From assembly GCA_905192625.1 (NCBI GenBank), contig CAJJLI010000087.1, forward strand, positions 1 to 7,407: 7,407 bases of DNA. Reading direction: 5' to 3'. Position 1 is the first letter of the stretch, and each line of letters starts with the position of its first letter. The position numbers and the translations under genes are program-made. The DNA comes from an uncultured Clostridium sp. Lineage in GTDB: Bacteria > Bacillota > Clostridia > Lachnospirales > Lachnospiraceae. This document shows positions 7,098-7,407 of the stretch, in pieces. The notes beneath the pieces are model-generated. The model made no database searches and was not told the DNA's origin. It saw only the letters and a list, made by a program, of their open reading frames with translations.

Positions 7098-7158
7098 TTT
7101 CCTCACCTCTCTTTTTAATATTCTATGAATGCATTAGAAACTATAAAATAATTTCAAA

Positions 7159-7186
7159 TTTATATTAATTTTACCTTCAAAAACAA
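7159..7186 (-). promoter_or_regulatory. weak promoter candidate ahead of the small ORF
   Basis: On the minus strand TTGTTT (7181-7186) lies 16 bases from TATAAA (7159-7164). It overlaps the U-tract of the terminator at 7185-7261 and would give a leader of about 55 bases before the small ORF. The AT richness here makes chance matches likely. The alternative is readthrough from beyond the right edge. Confidence 0.3.
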
Positions 7187-7261
7187 AAAAACCTATCACT
7201 GAATCAACTACATCGGATAGCAAATTAATTGCATCTACACATACGTCAAGACAGTGATAGG
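7185..7261 (-). terminator. intrinsic terminator upstream of mgtE, oriented leftward
   Basis: CCTATCACTG (7192-7201) and CAGTGATAGG (7252-7261) are perfect 10-base complements. In the leftward RNA the stem is followed at once by seven Us, one G and five more Us (7179-7191). The 50-base loop can hold an inner hairpin built on GCAA/TTGC (around 7220-7232). It would end an RNA entering from the right edge, either an upstream gene or ncRNA, or the expression platform of a riboswitch-like leader for mgtE. Confidence 0.75.
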
Positions 7262-7300
7262 TATTATTCTTATTCTCATATATTTCTATGATTTTTTTAA

Positions 7301-7407
7301 ACAATCCTGCATAATTACCCACCGTCCAAGCTTTAGCATCGAAGGGCAATGAAATTGCATTAGATTATGCCTTGTGGCGACATAACCTGCTAACCAACTA
7401 ATATTGT
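7301..7407 (-). ncRNA. candidate structured RNA (5' part beyond the right edge)
   Basis: In the leftward RNA, ATTGT/ACAAT (7403-7407 with 7301-7305) can close a fold that holds two hairpins. The first has arms 7382-7388 and 7362-7368 (7 pairs, one G-U), an internal bulge and a GCC/GGC tip with an ACAA loop (7369-7381). The second is GCAAT/ATTGC (7346-7350 with 7354-7358) with a TTC loop. A third segment, ATTATGC/GCATAAT (7309-7315 with 7364-7370), can pair in competition with the first hairpin, as in a switch or pseudoknot. A terminator stands 40 bases downstream. GC content is higher than in the flanking DNA and no ribosome-bound ORF explains it. I do not recognise a known riboswitch or ncRNA consensus. 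Confidence 0.4.

Noticed and set aside
7134..7349. Minus-strand open frame of 71 codons starting at TTG (7349), with protein-like composition.
   Set aside because: It has no ribosome binding site, spans the whole 10-bp terminator stem and its U-tract, and overlaps the RNA-like fold. It is better explained as chance reading of a structured RNA region, though a decayed gene cannot be excluded.
7289..7405. Frame open from the right edge on the minus strand, about 38 residues (ending in CLKKS, then TAG), possibly the end of an upstream protein.
   Set aside because: Too short and without a recognisable family motif; the RNA-like pairing explains the same bases. Sequence beyond the edge would decide.
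6987..7407. Classical M-box (ykoK) Mg2+ riboswitch before mgtE; fragments GGTGAGG (7101-7107) and TGCTAAAGCT (7329-7338) resemble parts of it.
   Set aside because: The fragments are in the wrong order and spacing, and GGTGAGG is fully explained as the Shine-Dalgarno sequence of the small ORF. The conserved core between them is absent.

Overview
The window is AT-rich, uses strong AGGAGG-type ribosome binding sites and several TTG start codons, and has sigma-A-like promoters and U-tract terminators. It reads as chromosomal DNA of a low-GC Gram-positive bacterium, most likely a Clostridia/Lachnospiraceae member. That placement comes from composition and protein style only; no rRNA or marker gene is present.

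Layout from left to right: (1) positions 1-2220, minus strand, hold a two-gene ABC exporter operon. A full-length half-transporter (565-2220) is followed, with a 7-base overlap, by a second half-transporter whose membrane domain runs off the left edge (1-571). They should form a heterodimeric type IV (ABCB-like) exporter. (2) 2516-3670, minus strand, is an amidohydrolase-superfamily metal-dependent hydrolase. (3) 3671-4061 is a divergent control region. It holds a perfect-consensus promoter for the rightward gene, a weaker promoter for the amidohydrolase, a GTTGTA/TACAAC dyad in the amidohydrolase leader and a degenerate 28-bp direct repeat. (4) 4062-5342, plus strand, is a CNNM/CorC-type (HlyC/CorC) membrane protein with DUF21, CBS-pair and CorC_HlyC domains. 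(5) 5369-5422 is an 18-bp-armed hairpin terminator shared by that gene and the convergent mgtE. (6) 5446-6777, minus strand, is the Mg2+ channel/transporter MgtE. (7) 6778-7407 has no conventional gene. It holds a long structured leader or ncRNA region oriented toward mgtE: an RNA-like fold cut by the right edge (7301-7407), a strong intrinsic terminator (7185-7261), and a previously unannotated 36-codon ORF with a very good Shine-Dalgarno sequence (6987-7097) that contains a 10-bp inverted repeat.

Functionally the right half is a Mg2+ homeostasis locus: a probable divalent-cation exporter or efflux regulator (CNNM/CorC) tail-to-tail with a Mg2+ importer (MgtE). The most interesting part is the mgtE leader. 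It does not look like the classical M-box Mg2+ riboswitch, but has a terminator plus a small ORF starting Met-Asp-Asp and mutually exclusive hairpins. That layout would fit leader-peptide or riboswitch control, which is an inference. The left half (exporter and amidohydrolase) has no evident functional tie to it.
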